Assembly (NCBI GenBank): GCA_902535975.1 | Contig: CACAVP010000009.1 | Span: 1 to 32,070, forward strand | From: an uncultured Gammaproteobacteria bacterium | Lineage (GTDB): Bacteria; Pseudomonadota; Gammaproteobacteria; GCA-002705445; GCA-002716945 | Reading direction: 5' to 3' | Length of the DNA: 32,070 nucleotides | Shown: positions 1 through 8,017 of the stretch, piece by piece | How the letters are laid out: the number at the start of each line of letters is the position of its first letter | Position numbering within the stretch: position 1 is the stretch's first letter | Program-made: the position numbers and the translations under genes | Notes under the pieces: model-generated | The model's database searches: none | Told to the model about the DNA's origin: nothing | What the model saw: the letters and a program-made list of their open reading frames with translations, nothing else

Positions 1-204
1 TTTTTTCATATAGGTAAATGCTTTATCCTCATTAGCAAGACAGCCAAGACCATTCTGAAGCATTATGGCCATGCGGTACATAGCATCAGGGTTGCCTTCT
101 TCAGCAATAGGAGATAATAATTTAGTAGCATGCGCGAAATTCTTTGTTTCGAAAGCTGCAATACCGCTTTCCAGTTCCATTGCTCTATTTTCCCTGAGAT
201 CCAT
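1..204 (-). CDS. Sel1-repeat protein, N-terminal part (cut by window edge)
   Basis: An open frame starts at an ATG one base after the grxC stop and runs off the left edge, giving 68 residues with no stop. The residues around 24-68 have the helix-turn-helix pattern of Sel1-like (short TPR-like) repeats: small residues in A-x-x-L-L-S-P-I-A-E-E-G-N-P-D-A-M-Y, then a glycine-containing M-L-Q-N-G-L-G stretch and a K-A-F-T-Y-M start of the next helix. Sel1 proteins are usually scaffolds for protein-protein contacts; no enzymatic role can be read here. There is no signal peptide, so it is probably cytoplasmic. It is the last visible gene of the ppc-grxC operon. A second ATG at codon 9 is an alternative start. 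Confidence 0.7.
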   Translation of the reverse strand, partial: MDLRENRAMELESGIAAFETKNFAHATKLLSPIAEEGNPDAMYRMAIMLQNGLGCLANEDKAFTYMKK

Positions 205-205
205 A

Positions 206-457
206 CTAAGCTAATAAATCCTCTAACTTTCCATCCATGTCATGTTCAACAAGATCATCAAAACCTCCGACGTGATAGTCACCAATAAAGATTTGTGGTA
301 CAGATTGTCTGCCTGATTTCTCTACCATTTCTTTTATCAAAGAGGGATCTTGATCGATCAAAATTTCAGTATAATCAATGTCTTTTTTGCTGAAAAAATT
401 TTTCGCTCTGATGCAATAAGGACAGATTCGGGTGCTGTAAATTATAACTTTTTTCAT
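206..457 (-). CDS. grxC: Glutaredoxin 3
   Basis: This small 83-residue thiol oxidoreductase of the glutaredoxin family uses glutathione to reduce disulfides and mixed disulfides in the cytoplasm. The active-site CPYC lies at residues 12-15, a cis-proline stretch S-V-P-Q-I-F-I-G follows, and the glutathione-binding G-G-F-D-D-L comes after it. Length and motif match GrxC. Its start is one base from the stop of the S24-type gene and its stop is one base from the Sel1 gene, so translation is probably coupled. In many gammaproteobacteria grxC sits between yibN and secB. Here the yibN-like gene and secB touch each other at the other end of the window and grxC is in the ppc operon instead. Confidence 0.95.
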   Translation of the reverse strand: MKKVIIYSTRICPYCIRAKNFFSKKDIDYTEILIDQDPSLIKEMVEKSGRQSVPQIFIGDYHVGGFDDLVEHDMDGKLEDLLA

Positions 458-458
458 A

Positions 459-791
459 TTAACTATAGTGCGTGATTTTCCTATTTACATTTTTTTGGAC
501 AATTATACCAATAACATCGTATGAATTATCAAGCTTTATCTCTGGATATTCACTATTTAATGCAAGGAGATAATTATCTCCATCAATTGTTTTAAATTTT
601 CTAAACCATCTTACCCCATCATATTCGACAAAAATATATTGACCGTCTACACATGATCCCGCTGGATCTACTATTACTACACAGTCTTTAGGAAACTCTG
701 GTTCCATGCTGTTATCAGTTACCTGAAGAGCATATGGCTCTGATGATCCACATTCACTATTCAGATCTGTTATTTCATTGTTTTCCATCAT
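459..791 (-). CDS. Stand-alone S24/LexA-type peptidase-fold protein
   Basis: This 110-residue protein consists almost entirely of the LexA/UmuD C-terminal (S24) fold. The nucleophile motif is N-S-M-E-P with Ser28. A candidate general-base Lys65 lies in W-F-R-K-F, 37 residues downstream, the same Ser-Lys spacing as in E. coli LexA (119/156). There is no DNA-binding domain and only about 27 residues precede the serine. The usual LexA or UmuD cleavage site, about 35 residues upstream of the serine, therefore cannot exist, although a Cys-Gly pair is present at 14-15. It may be a processing peptidase or a non-autocleaving relative; the function is not known. Its start overlaps the DUF2905 stop (ATGATG), and a second Met follows immediately. 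Confidence 0.8.
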   Translation of the reverse strand: MMENNEITDLNSECGSSEPYALQVTDNSMEPEFPKDCVVIVDPAGSCVDGQYIFVEYDGVRWFRKFKTIDGDNYLLALNSEYPEIKLDNSYDVIGIIVQKNVNRKITHYS

Positions 792-985
792 CTAAAAATT
801 TTTAAGATTATACTAATTACAATACTAATTATTATGGCACTTGTAATTGGAAAATAGAGATTAAAGTTATTTTTTTTTATAATAATATCACCAGGAAGTC
901 GGCCTAGCCCCAGGCTACTCAGGTATGGATAGAGAATTCCCACTAAAATAAAAATGATCCCAATTGCAATAAATATTTTGGACAT
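788..985 (-). CDS. DUF2905-family small membrane protein
   Basis: This 65-residue protein has two hydrophobic segments (about 2-22 and 44-63) flanking a polar loop with the family pattern L-G-R-L-P-G-D-I. That pattern and the size match the DUF2905 family of small inner-membrane proteins, whose function is unknown. The start codon is two bases after the ppc stop and the stop overlaps the start of the S24-type gene, so it is an interior gene of the operon. No catalytic residues can be identified. Confidence 0.85.
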   Translation of the reverse strand: MSKIFIAIGIIFILVGILYPYLSSLGLGRLPGDIIIKKNNFNLYFPITSAIIISIVISIILKIFR

Positions 986-987
986 TT

Positions 988-3789
988 CTATCCAGTATTT
1001 TTCATGCCTGTCGCAATAGCATGAATAGTCCTCAACAACGGGTCAAGATTAACTGTATCCTCATCAGGTATCTCTCTATGAGCTTTCAATAACATTACTT
1101 GAATATAATTAAGCGGATCAAGATATGGCTGTCGTCTGCTCAGTGATAATGACAATTTAGTGTTATCCGATAAAAGTTGGTCGGAGCCAACAATTCTCAA
1201 TAATGTTTGTACCGTCGATTCAAATTCTTTTTCTATATCATCAATAATTTCATTGGCCGCATTTCTATCTTTTACGAGCAGAGAATAATCTCTGGCAATA
1301 CCTAAATCAGATTTTGCAAGTGCCATTTGTATGTTATCAAGCAATACCCGAAAAAATGGCCACTCTGAATACATTGTTTTTAGTTTATCCATGCTAGATT
1401 GATTACTAGCAACCATTTGATTGAGCGCTGAGCCAAGGCCGTACCATGCAGGTAAGGTATGCCTTGAAAGTGACCAGCCAAATACCCAAGGAATGGCTCT
1501 TATTGAATATTTCGATCGTTGAGTTTTTTTTCTATGGGATGGTCTTGATCCTATATTCAACTCAGCCAATTCTTGAACTGGAGTAGCTTCATAGAAATAA
1601 TCCATAATTCCTTCTTTGTCATCCGTGAGATCTCTGTATTTTTTTTCACCGACAATGGACATTTCGCTCATGATTTCTTCAAAATTATTTGTGCAAACTG
1701 TATCGTCTACAACGAGATGTTTACTTGCTTTGATTAAGCCGCTAATTGCAAGCTCGAGCTCATAAGATGCAGATTGTGGTACAGCATACTTATAAGATAA
1801 CACTTCACCCTGTTCTGTAATCTTAATCATGCCTCTAACCGTTTTATTGGGTTGGGCTAAGATAGCATTATGCGTTGGCCCTCCCCCTCTTCCAACTGTT
1901 CCTCCTCGTCCGTGAAATAGTCTACATTCAATCTGATATTTTTTTGAGATACCCAAAACTTGTTGTTGTGCTTTGTAGAGACTCCACGATGACGATAGTA
2001 TGCCGCCATCTTTGCATGAATCAGAATAGCCAAGCATGACTTCTTGTAATTTGCTGTTCTTGTAGCTGCCAATTAAATTTGTATATGTATCATTGCTAAA
2101 GAGATCCTCCAAAATCTCCTCTATTCTTGTCAGGTCGTCAATTGTCTCAAATAAAGGTGTTACTTGTATGGATGACGTAAACTTTCCCGCTTTCATAGAA
2201 ATCAAGCCACAAAGCTTCGCTAGGGCAAGAACTTCAAAAACATGACTTGCATGATGAGTCATCGATATAACATAGTTTCCAAATGCATGCTCACTTACTT
2301 CATTTCTCAGTTCTTTCATGACTGTAAATACATCAAGTACTTTTTTTGTTTCATCCGAGAGAGGTGCGTAGATATCATCAAGAGTTAAGTCGGATTTAAT
2401 AATATTTTCTAGAGAGGAAATCCTTAATGATTCACTGAGTTGACTGTATTCTATATTGTCGTGATTTTTTAATATTTCTGAAATTGCATTACTATGATTA
2501 GTTGATTCCTCTCTGATATCAAGATTAACGAGATAGAAGCCGAATGTTTCTACTAGTCTAATGAAATCATTCAGGCCAAAGTCATTCAAAATATTATCAT
2601 TGTCAGAAATTAATGAGTCTTTGATTAGATACAAATCATTCAAGAGTTCTTTTTCAGAATTGTATGCATGAGGATAATCGACATGGTTTTTATTTTTCAG
2701 ATGCTTAATTACATTTAATCTTTCTTTTAATCTATATCTTATGATTTTTAATTTTCTCCTGTAGGGTTCTTTTGCGAAATCTTGTGTTGTATCTTCAAAG
2801 GCACCCTGGAAGTATTTATCGTCATCTTTTGATGAGGATAGGAACTCATCTGATGGTGTTGTAAGGCCGGATGAATGAGTGAGTAGAGTTGACAGTTTTT
2901 GCGCACGTCGCATGTACTCATGTAATGCAGTCTCGGCGTGCATGTACACTGCCTCTCTAGTAATATCTGGTGTAACAAATGGATTACCATCTCTATCACC
3001 CCCAATCCAAGAACCAAACCTTATAAAGCTAGGTACTTTTATATTATCTGTATGGTAAACCCTTTTTATAGCTTTCTCTAAATCTCTATATACCTCCGGT
3101 ATAGCTCTGAACAGGGAAGTTCTAAAGTAATATAGTCCATTCTCAACTTCATCTAGTACAGTAGGTTTTCTCAGTCTAACTTCATCTGTTCTCCATAATA
3201 TAAGTATTTCAGCTTGTAACTCGTCGATAAGCTCCTCCCTTTTAATAGACTGCCCCTTATAACTCTGCAACTCTAAGATAGTATTGAATATTCTTCGCAT
3301 TGCCTCTAGCTTACTCCTTCTCTTGGCCTCTGTCGGATGTGCGGTAAATACAGGTATATATCGCAGAGAGTTAATCAAACTTTCCAATTGAGTGTCATCC
3401 ATTTCTGAAGCTTTACATTCTCTTAATGTTTGATCAAAAGAGCCCTCCCATGAATCGAAACCTGATTTGAGACGATCAGTTCTATTGATATGTTGATATG
3501 CTTCTTCTGCAACATTGACCAGTGCAAAATATTTTGAGAAAGACCTAATCACGTTTTTAAGAGTGACAGGGTCTAGTTTGCCAATATAGCGAATAAGCTG
3601 ATCATGTTTAATTTGGTTGTTGTCTTTCCTAAGATTTATGAAACCTTTTCTAAGTTTTTCAACTGCCATGTAAACCTTGTCACCTGCATGAGATTTAATT
3701 ATGTTCCCTAACAACTTACCAAGCAGTTTCACGCTTGATCTAAGTTGCGCATCATTCAATTTATCAAAGGTTTTAAGGAATTCGCTCAT
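988..3789 (-). CDS. ppc: Phosphoenolpyruvate carboxylase
   Basis: PEPC converts phosphoenolpyruvate and bicarbonate to oxaloacetate, refilling the TCA cycle and feeding aspartate-family synthesis. The 933-residue product has the catalytic F-T-A-H-P-T-E-A motif (His151), G-S-W-I-G-G-D-R-D-G-N-P-F, the glycine-rich F-H-G-R-G-G-T-V-G-R-G-G-G-P loop, and the C-terminal K-N-T-G end that closes the active site in this family. It is about 50 residues longer than the E. coli enzyme, with extra length in acidic, lysine-rich insertions. It heads a five-gene minus-strand operon. No Shine-Dalgarno is evident upstream; a TATATC/TATCAT stretch ends a few bases before the ATG, so a very short leader is possible. 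Confidence 0.97.
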   Translation of the reverse strand: MSEFLKTFDKLNDAQLRSSVKLLGKLLGNIIKSHAGDKVYMAVEKLRKGFINLRKDNNQIKHDQLIRYIGKLDPVTLKNVIRSFSKYFALVNVAEEAYQHINRTDRLKSGFDSWEGSFDQTLRECKASEMDDTQLESLINSLRYIPVFTAHPTEAKRRSKLEAMRRIFNTILELQSYKGQSIKREELIDELQAEILILWRTDEVRLRKPTVLDEVENGLYYFRTSLFRAIPEVYRDLEKAIKRVYHTDNIKVPSFIRFGSWIGGDRDGNPFVTPDITREAVYMHAETALHEYMRRAQKLSTLLTHSSGLTTPSDEFLSSSKDDDKYFQGAFEDTTQDFAKEPYRRKLKIIRYRLKERLNVIKHLKNKNHVDYPHAYNSEKELLNDLYLIKDSLISDNDNILNDFGLNDFIRLVETFGFYLVNLDIREESTNHSNAISEILKNHDNIEYSQLSESLRISSLENIIKSDLTLDDIYAPLSDETKKVLDVFTVMKELRNEVSEHAFGNYVISMTHHASHVFEVLALAKLCGLISMKAGKFTSSIQVTPLFETIDDLTRIEEILEDLFSNDTYTNLIGSYKNSKLQEVMLGYSDSCKDGGILSSSWSLYKAQQQVLGISKKYQIECRLFHGRGGTVGRGGGPTHNAILAQPNKTVRGMIKITEQGEVLSYKYAVPQSASYELELAISGLIKASKHLVVDDTVCTNNFEEIMSEMSIVGEKKYRDLTDDKEGIMDYFYEATPVQELAELNIGSRPSHRKKTQRSKYSIRAIPWVFGWSLSRHTLPAWYGLGSALNQMVASNQSSMDKLKTMYSEWPFFRVLLDNIQMALAKSDLGIARDYSLLVKDRNAANEIIDDIEKEFESTVQTLLRIVGSDQLLSDNTKLSLSLSRRQPYLDPLNYIQVMLLKAHREIPDEDTVNLDPLLRTIHAIATGMKNTG

Positions 3790-3889
3790 AGTTTTATGAT
3801 ATAAATAGTTGCAATAAACATACCCAAGTTCATAGCAGTGCTCACGATACCGTTAAAAAAAGGCATCTGCAAGCTTGACAAAACTATTT

Positions 3890-4357
3890 TTAACCTTTTT
3901 TTCGCTTAGATTTAAAGAACTTTTGGAGTAGATTTTTCGATTTATCATCATCATCCACCCTAATCACTTTGGGTTTGTGATGACACGACGACGATTCAAA
4001 TATTTTAGGTCCATGTATAACACCGCCACTTTTTGGATCTTCTGCACTAAAGATTAAGTTGCTCAATCTTGCAAAACTTATAGCTTGTGCACACATCGGG
4101 CATGGTTCAAGTGTTGATATTATAGAGCATCCATTTAGCCTCTCGTTTCCCAACCTAAACATGGCTAGTCTCAATGCTAAAATTTCAGCATGATCAATAG
4201 ATGAATTATTCGATTTCATTTGATTATGACTAGAGCTTATAACTTCATGTGTTTTGTCATTTATGATCACAGCTCCTACAGGTACTTCATCGAGACTATA
4301 GGCCAATTCTGCTAATTCATAGGCAAAATCATAAAATATTTGATAATTAACGATCAC
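3890..4357 (-). CDS. tadA: tRNA-specific adenosine deaminase
   Basis: TadA deaminates the wobble adenosine of tRNA-Arg(ACG) to inosine. The 155-residue product has the zinc/catalytic H-A-E at residues 56-58 (Glu58 is the proton shuttle) and P-C-P-M-C with Cys86 and Cys89. The E-V-P-V-G-A-V stretch and the T-L-E-P-C context are those of TadA rather than a CMP deaminase. The C-terminus is short and basic. It starts 7 bases after the dihydroorotase stop and is probably co-transcribed with it. About 100 bases separate it from ppc. Other nucleoside deaminases of the same fold remain possible but less likely. Confidence 0.9.
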   Translation of the reverse strand: MIVNYQIFYDFAYELAELAYSLDEVPVGAVIINDKTHEVISSSHNQMKSNNSSIDHAEILALRLAMFRLGNERLNGCSIISTLEPCPMCAQAISFARLSNLIFSAEDPKSGGVIHGPKIFESSSCHHKPKVIRVDDDDKSKNLLQKFFKSKRKKG

Positions 4358-4364
4358 TCCGATT

Positions 4365-5702
4365 TTACATAGTCTCTTTGAATTTTACCATCTCACCGAT
4401 TGGTTGCCCTAGTACCTCATCGTTACGCATTACACAATTCCCTCTAACAATAGTGTGAGTCGGCCATCCTTTTACTTTCATCCCATCGAAAGGTGTCCAT
4501 TTACTTTTAGATTTCTGCTGTTGATTAGTTATTATCATTTGTTTATCCATATCGACAATAGTGAAATCAGCATCGTAACCTACTCTAATTCTTCCTTTGT
4601 TATGTATTTTATGTACACGCTCTGGCCCATAACTCCACAAGCTAACTAATTTGCTGAGAGATAATTTTCCATCATTTACATGATTAAGCATGATAGGAAC
4701 AAGCGTTTGAACGCCTGGCGTTCCGCTCGGGGATTTAGGATATGTTTCTGCCTTCTCATCAAGTGTATGGGGTGCGTGGTCTGATGCGATTATATCAACA
4801 ACGTCATCATTTAAGGCTTTCCACAGGGCGTCTTGATGACTTTTTTCTCTTATTGGTGGATTCTGTTGTGCAAGTGTGCCAAGTCTTTCATAGCATTCTG
4901 GTGCGTGCAAACTAAGATGGTTGGCTAATAGCTCGACGCTTGCTACATCTTTATTTTTCGATAGAAAATCCATTTCTTGTTCTGTAGTGATATGAAGAAT
5001 ATGTACTCGCCTGTTGTGCTTTTTTGCAAGAGAGACAACGCGTTGAGTAGCAGATAAACAACTCTCTGGTGAACGCCATTTACAGTGCATTCCGACATCT
5101 TCACTATCACCCAAAATATTTTTTTGATTTTCCATCATTATCATTTGATCCTCAGCATGAACTGCAATAACTCTTTGCCCATTTGCGACGACGGACTCAA
5201 CTTCTTCATCGGAAGCAGTCATGAGATCACCGGTACTTGCACCCATAAATATTTTAATGCCACACACGCCTTTTAGGTTCTCCCACTCAGATAGATTAGA
5301 TGATGTCCTCATCGTTCCACCAAGATAAAAAGCATAATCAGACCACGCACCCTTACTGGCACGTTCAAGCTTATCTGCTATTGTCTCAGGTGTTATCGTA
5401 AGTGGGTTTGTATTTGGCATTTCAAAGATAGCTGTGACTCCTCCAGATATGGCTGCTAACATTCCTGATTCTAGATTTTCTTTTCCTTCAAGACCTGGTT
5501 CTCTAAAGTGAACCTGGGAATCGATAACACCAGGAAGAATGAGAAGATTTTTACAATCAATTGTTTCATCACTTACAAAGTTTTTGTTTGAAATAAGATT
5601 TGTTAACCCATCTTTAATATAAATATTGGTTGTAACAAGTTCACCATCAATCATTACCTGTCCATTTTTAAGACTCAAATTGTAGTGTTGCGATGACATC
5701 AT
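4365..5702 (-). CDS. pyrC: Dihydroorotase (class I, allantoinase-like type)
   Basis: This is an amidohydrolase of the dihydroorotase family, the third step of pyrimidine synthesis (carbamoyl-aspartate to dihydroorotate). Of 445 residues, I see the N-terminal metal motif D-S-Q-V-H-F-R-E-P-G at 61-70, the likely carboxylated Lys150 in G-I-K-I-F-M-G, metal-site His182 and His237, and the catalytic Asp308 in A-S-D-H-A-P-H-T. The usual first His of the H-x-H pair is Gln63; I recall this Q-V-H form from other multifunctional-complex-type dihydroorotases, so I do not read it as inactivation. Allantoinase or hydantoinase are alternative functions. Two consecutive ATGs give equivalent starts. It is divergent from the MerC-like gene across 51 bases. 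Confidence 0.85.
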   Translation of the reverse strand: MMSSQHYNLSLKNGQVMIDGELVTTNIYIKDGLTNLISNKNFVSDETIDCKNLLILPGVIDSQVHFREPGLEGKENLESGMLAAISGGVTAIFEMPNTNPLTITPETIADKLERASKGAWSDYAFYLGGTMRTSSNLSEWENLKGVCGIKIFMGASTGDLMTASDEEVESVVANGQRVIAVHAEDQMIMMENQKNILGDSEDVGMHCKWRSPESCLSATQRVVSLAKKHNRRVHILHITTEQEMDFLSKNKDVASVELLANHLSLHAPECYERLGTLAQQNPPIREKSHQDALWKALNDDVVDIIASDHAPHTLDEKAETYPKSPSGTPGVQTLVPIMLNHVNDGKLSLSKLVSLWSYGPERVHKIHNKGRIRVGYDADFTIVDMDKQMIITNQQQKSKSKWTPFDGMKVKGWPTHTIVRGNCVMRNDEVLGQPIGEMVKFKETM

Positions 5703-5726
5703 CTAAATATGCTATCATTTTTATGA

Positions 5727-5740
5727 TATACATGCATAAT
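5727..5740 (+). promoter_or_regulatory. Candidate -10/operator element before the MerC-like gene
   Basis: TATACATGCATAAT lies in the 51-base divergent region between pyrC and the MerC-like gene. It contains a CATAAT that could serve as a -10 box about 13 bases before the ATG. It differs at one base from the palindrome before the MORN gene (14853-14868). Assignment is by eye only. Confidence 0.3.
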
Positions 5741-5753
5741 ACGAATTACACCA

Positions 5754-6149
5754 ATGCAAAAGATAATTGATAACCTAGGAATAACAATATCATCAGTATG
5801 TGCTATTCACTGTTTATTTTTACCAATGATTTTTTTAATAGCACCGTACTCATTTCTTGCTAGTCATGAATTTCATGAAGCTCTCATTTATTTTATCCTT
5901 CCATGTGCATTTGTTGCATTCGTATTAGGTTGTCGCAGACATAAAGACCTTTTGGTTGGTGTTATGGGAACGTTTGGGATTGTGCTTCTTGGTTCAGCAT
6001 TGTTAATGCATGATGTTTTACATAGTGACCAACATAGCGAAGAATTTACTACTATACTAATCACAGTTTGTGGCAGTATTTTATTGGTATTTTCTCATTT
6101 GCGAAATAGAAAATTATGTATGCAAGAAGAGTATTCTTGCCACGAATAA
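5754..6149 (+). CDS. MerC-domain membrane protein
   Basis: This 131-residue protein has about four hydrophobic segments. The first carries a Cys pair (Cys16 and Cys20 in C-A-I-H-C-L-F-L-P) characteristic of the MerC family. A G-C-R-R-H-K-D-L-L-V-G loop follows, and a short Cys/His-containing tail ends in S-C-H-E. MerC was described in mercury resistance as an inner-membrane uptake protein, but many marine bacteria carry chromosomal MerC-domain proteins without mer genes, and no mer genes are visible here. A role in metal handling is plausible but unproven. The ATG has no clear Shine-Dalgarno. Its stop codon directly abuts the stop of the gene on the other strand. Confidence 0.8.
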   Translation: MQKIIDNLGITISSVCAIHCLFLPMIFLIAPYSFLASHEFHEALIYFILPCAFVAFVLGCRRHKDLLVGVMGTFGIVLLGSALLMHDVLHSDQHSEEFTTILITVCGSILLVFSHLRNRKLCMQEEYSCHE

Positions 6150-7025
6150 TTAATAGTTGAGTGGTGTAATAAGTACCTTAAATGGACCGCTGCCTACTGA
6201 GTGAGCTCCGCCTTCACCATTTTGAAACATTGACGAGCCACTACTTACACCGAAGGCCATGTTAAAACCAGATGTCAATTCAGTCACCACAACCGGTGTA
6301 GCAAATGTCTGTACTCCGAAAAGCGTATCTTTAGCAGCAGCCTCAGTACAATCGTCTGCAATTTCATTGTCGGTATCCAGTAACCACGCAGATATAACAT
6401 CACCACTTGTGAACGAATGTGATCCACTTCCTGTAAAGCCGCCCTCAGCACAGCTTCCACTGAATGTTCTTAATATTGATGTAAATGTTCCAGGTGTAGC
6501 ACCATCTGTAGCAGAACAAGACAATGAATTACCTGCACTCTCATGTCCTGAATTACTTGTTGAAACACAGTATTTTCCGGTTCCACCTGCATCCCCTGTA
6601 ATTGCTTCAGTAAACTCCATATCTTGTTTGATCCTAAATTCATTTTTCATAACCATAACACCATGGGTATATACACCATCAGGAGGTCTCGTAAACGTTG
6701 CATCAAAGCTAAGGCCACTATCTGTTTGCGCCATGTCTACAGTCGCACCGGTAGAATTATGAAGTGTTCTAAAACATTTTGTACCTACATCAAGATCATA
6801 AGCTGTCCCATCGGCTGGAACTGTTGGTATGGATGTACAAAGATATTTTTCATAAATTGTAATCCCATATGATGCAGGTTCTGTGTCACAGCTTCCTTCT
6901 GCAAAAGTCGGTGCTGTTGTCACACCAGATGATACTGTGCAGCAAGTCGCTCCACTGCATGCAGCTTTGGCATCAGTTATTATAAATGTCATTAAAATTA
7001 TAAAAAAATTAAGTAACCATTTCAT
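6150..7025 (-). CDS. Secreted cysteine-rich protein of unknown family
   Basis: I do not recognise this 291-residue protein. It has a clear Sec signal peptide: basic MKW, a hydrophobic run to about residue 18, and an A-K-A cleavage motif at 19-21. The mature part is rich in Gly, Ser and Thr, nearly free of long hydrophobic stretches, and has ten cysteines, including an adjacent pair at 28-29, suggesting disulfides formed outside the cytoplasm. It looks like a beta-rich extracellular or periplasmic protein. It starts two bases after the stop of the beta-barrel gene, so the two are almost certainly translated together. The placement suggests a secreted partner or trans-encoded passenger of that barrel. 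This is inference from order only. Confidence 0.8.
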   Translation of the reverse strand: MKWLLNFFIILMTFIITDAKAACSGATCCTVSSGVTTAPTFAEGSCDTEPASYGITIYEKYLCTSIPTVPADGTAYDLDVGTKCFRTLHNSTGATVDMAQTDSGLSFDATFTRPPDGVYTHGVMVMKNEFRIKQDMEFTEAITGDAGGTGKYCVSTSNSGHESAGNSLSCSATDGATPGTFTSILRTFSGSCAEGGFTGSGSHSFTSGDVISAWLLDTDNEIADDCTEAAAKDTLFGVQTFATPVVVTELTSGFNMAFGVSSGSSMFQNGEGGAHSVGSGPFKVLITPLNY

Positions 7026-7027
7026 TT

Positions 7028-7954
7028 TTAAAAACCGGATGCAGTCACAGAAATGCCTCCGCCTCCTCTAACAGTAACAATGTTATTCTCTCTTCTAACC
7101 TTTTCATACATTCTATCTTGATTAATTTTTCCTAGCGTATACGCATTTTGCGAAACAGTGAAAATACTTGGACCAATTTTCCTCTCATTACAACAAAGGA
7201 TATAATTGAGTTTGAGAAATGCGTTATGAGAGTTGGTTGTGCTATCGTCCTGCATTCCTGCTTCAACAGATAATCTGGATGTTGGCTCCATATAGAGACT
7301 TACTGTCTCACCATGTCTAATGTTCTTAGTTTCATTATTCCACTGATAACGCTTGTAGTAGAGTTTAGCCCAAGGAAGATAAGGCAAGAGTGCCCCAACT
7401 TCTGCATCATACCCATCAGCTGCTACTTCAGGCGCACCGTTGACATGGTGTCTCTCAGACATGGATTCGTAGAGATTAATATTTACATCGTAAGCAGATG
7501 ATTTCATCTCAAATCCTAAGCCTGTTCTAGCATGTCCTGTATTAAATTGATGATCATAAAAGATGTTTAATCCATAAATAACTTTCATATCACTATTCAT
7601 CATTCTGTAGATAAGACCCGCATTCATCGTCTCATTATCATCAAAGGTTGAATATGATAATTGTGATAATATTTTGTTAAAGTCGTTTCCTGTAATTTCA
7701 AATAATGATATTGCTCTAAAAGTAGGTTTAGAATCTGCTCTACTTCGTGTTTCAACTTCGATCAGTCTTAGACTTGATAGATTATCTCTTGCCCATGATT
7801 CTATAGCAGAATCTCCATATGAAAATGCTTGCTGCATAGCAGAGTTTTTTGCTTGATTAACTGCATCCTTTACACCTCCGGCAACAGAGAAACCCGAGGT
7901 TAGCAAAAATGCTAACGCGCAGCCTAATGTACTTGATTTTTTGATGCAGTCCAT
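7028..7954 (-). CDS. Intimin/invasin-type (inverse autotransporter) outer-membrane barrel
   Basis: The protein has 308 residues from the ATG at 7954. I chose it over an upstream TTG (7966) because GGAGGGG lies five bases before it and the product then begins with a signal peptide (cleavage near residue 25, V-A-G). The body resembles the intimin/invasin N-terminal beta domain: N-A-G-L-I-Y-R (111-117), Y-G-L-N-I-F-Y-D-H (127-135) followed by G-H-A-R-T-G-L-G-F-E, then G-Y-D-A-E-V with Y-L-P-W (192-195). A terminal Y-E-K-V-R-R-E-N-N-I-V stretch follows. In known members this domain sits in the outer membrane and exports a C-terminal passenger. Here the protein ends about 15 residues after that stretch, with no Ig-like domains. 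A Cys-Cys pair lies late in the barrel. Confidence 0.8.
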   Translation of the reverse strand: MDCIKKSSTLGCALAFLLTSGFSVAGGVKDAVNQAKNSAMQQAFSYGDSAIESWARDNLSSLRLIEVETRSRADSKPTFRAISLFEITGNDFNKILSQLSYSTFDDNETMNAGLIYRMMNSDMKVIYGLNIFYDHQFNTGHARTGLGFEMKSSAYDVNINLYESMSERHHVNGAPEVAADGYDAEVGALLPYLPWAKLYYKRYQWNNETKNIRHGETVSLYMEPTSRLSVEAGMQDDSTTNSHNAFLKLNYILCCNERKIGPSIFTVSQNAYTLGKINQDRMYEKVRRENNIVTVRGGGGISVTASGF

Positions 7955-8017
7955 AAACCCCTCCAAATACCATATTAATATAACTAATTAATAAGTAAAC
8001 TAAGTTAAGAGAGTTTT

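Noticed and set aside
459-791. umuD or lexA
   Set aside because: There is no helix-turn-helix, the N-terminus is too short for the cleavage site, and no umuC is nearby.
4365-5702. Dihydroorotase with Gln63 in place of the first metal His, possible inactive paralogue
   Set aside because: I recall the Q-V-H-F-R-E-P-G form from other dihydroorotases of this class, and Lys150, His182, His237 and Asp308 are all present.
5754-6149. Mercury-resistance operon
   Set aside because: Only a MerC-like gene is present, with no merR, merT, merP or merA in the window.
6259-6762. Long plus-strand reading frame opposite the Cys-rich secreted gene
   Set aside because: It is a shadow: the minus strand has the signal peptide and a ribosome-linked neighbour, while this frame has no recognisable domain.
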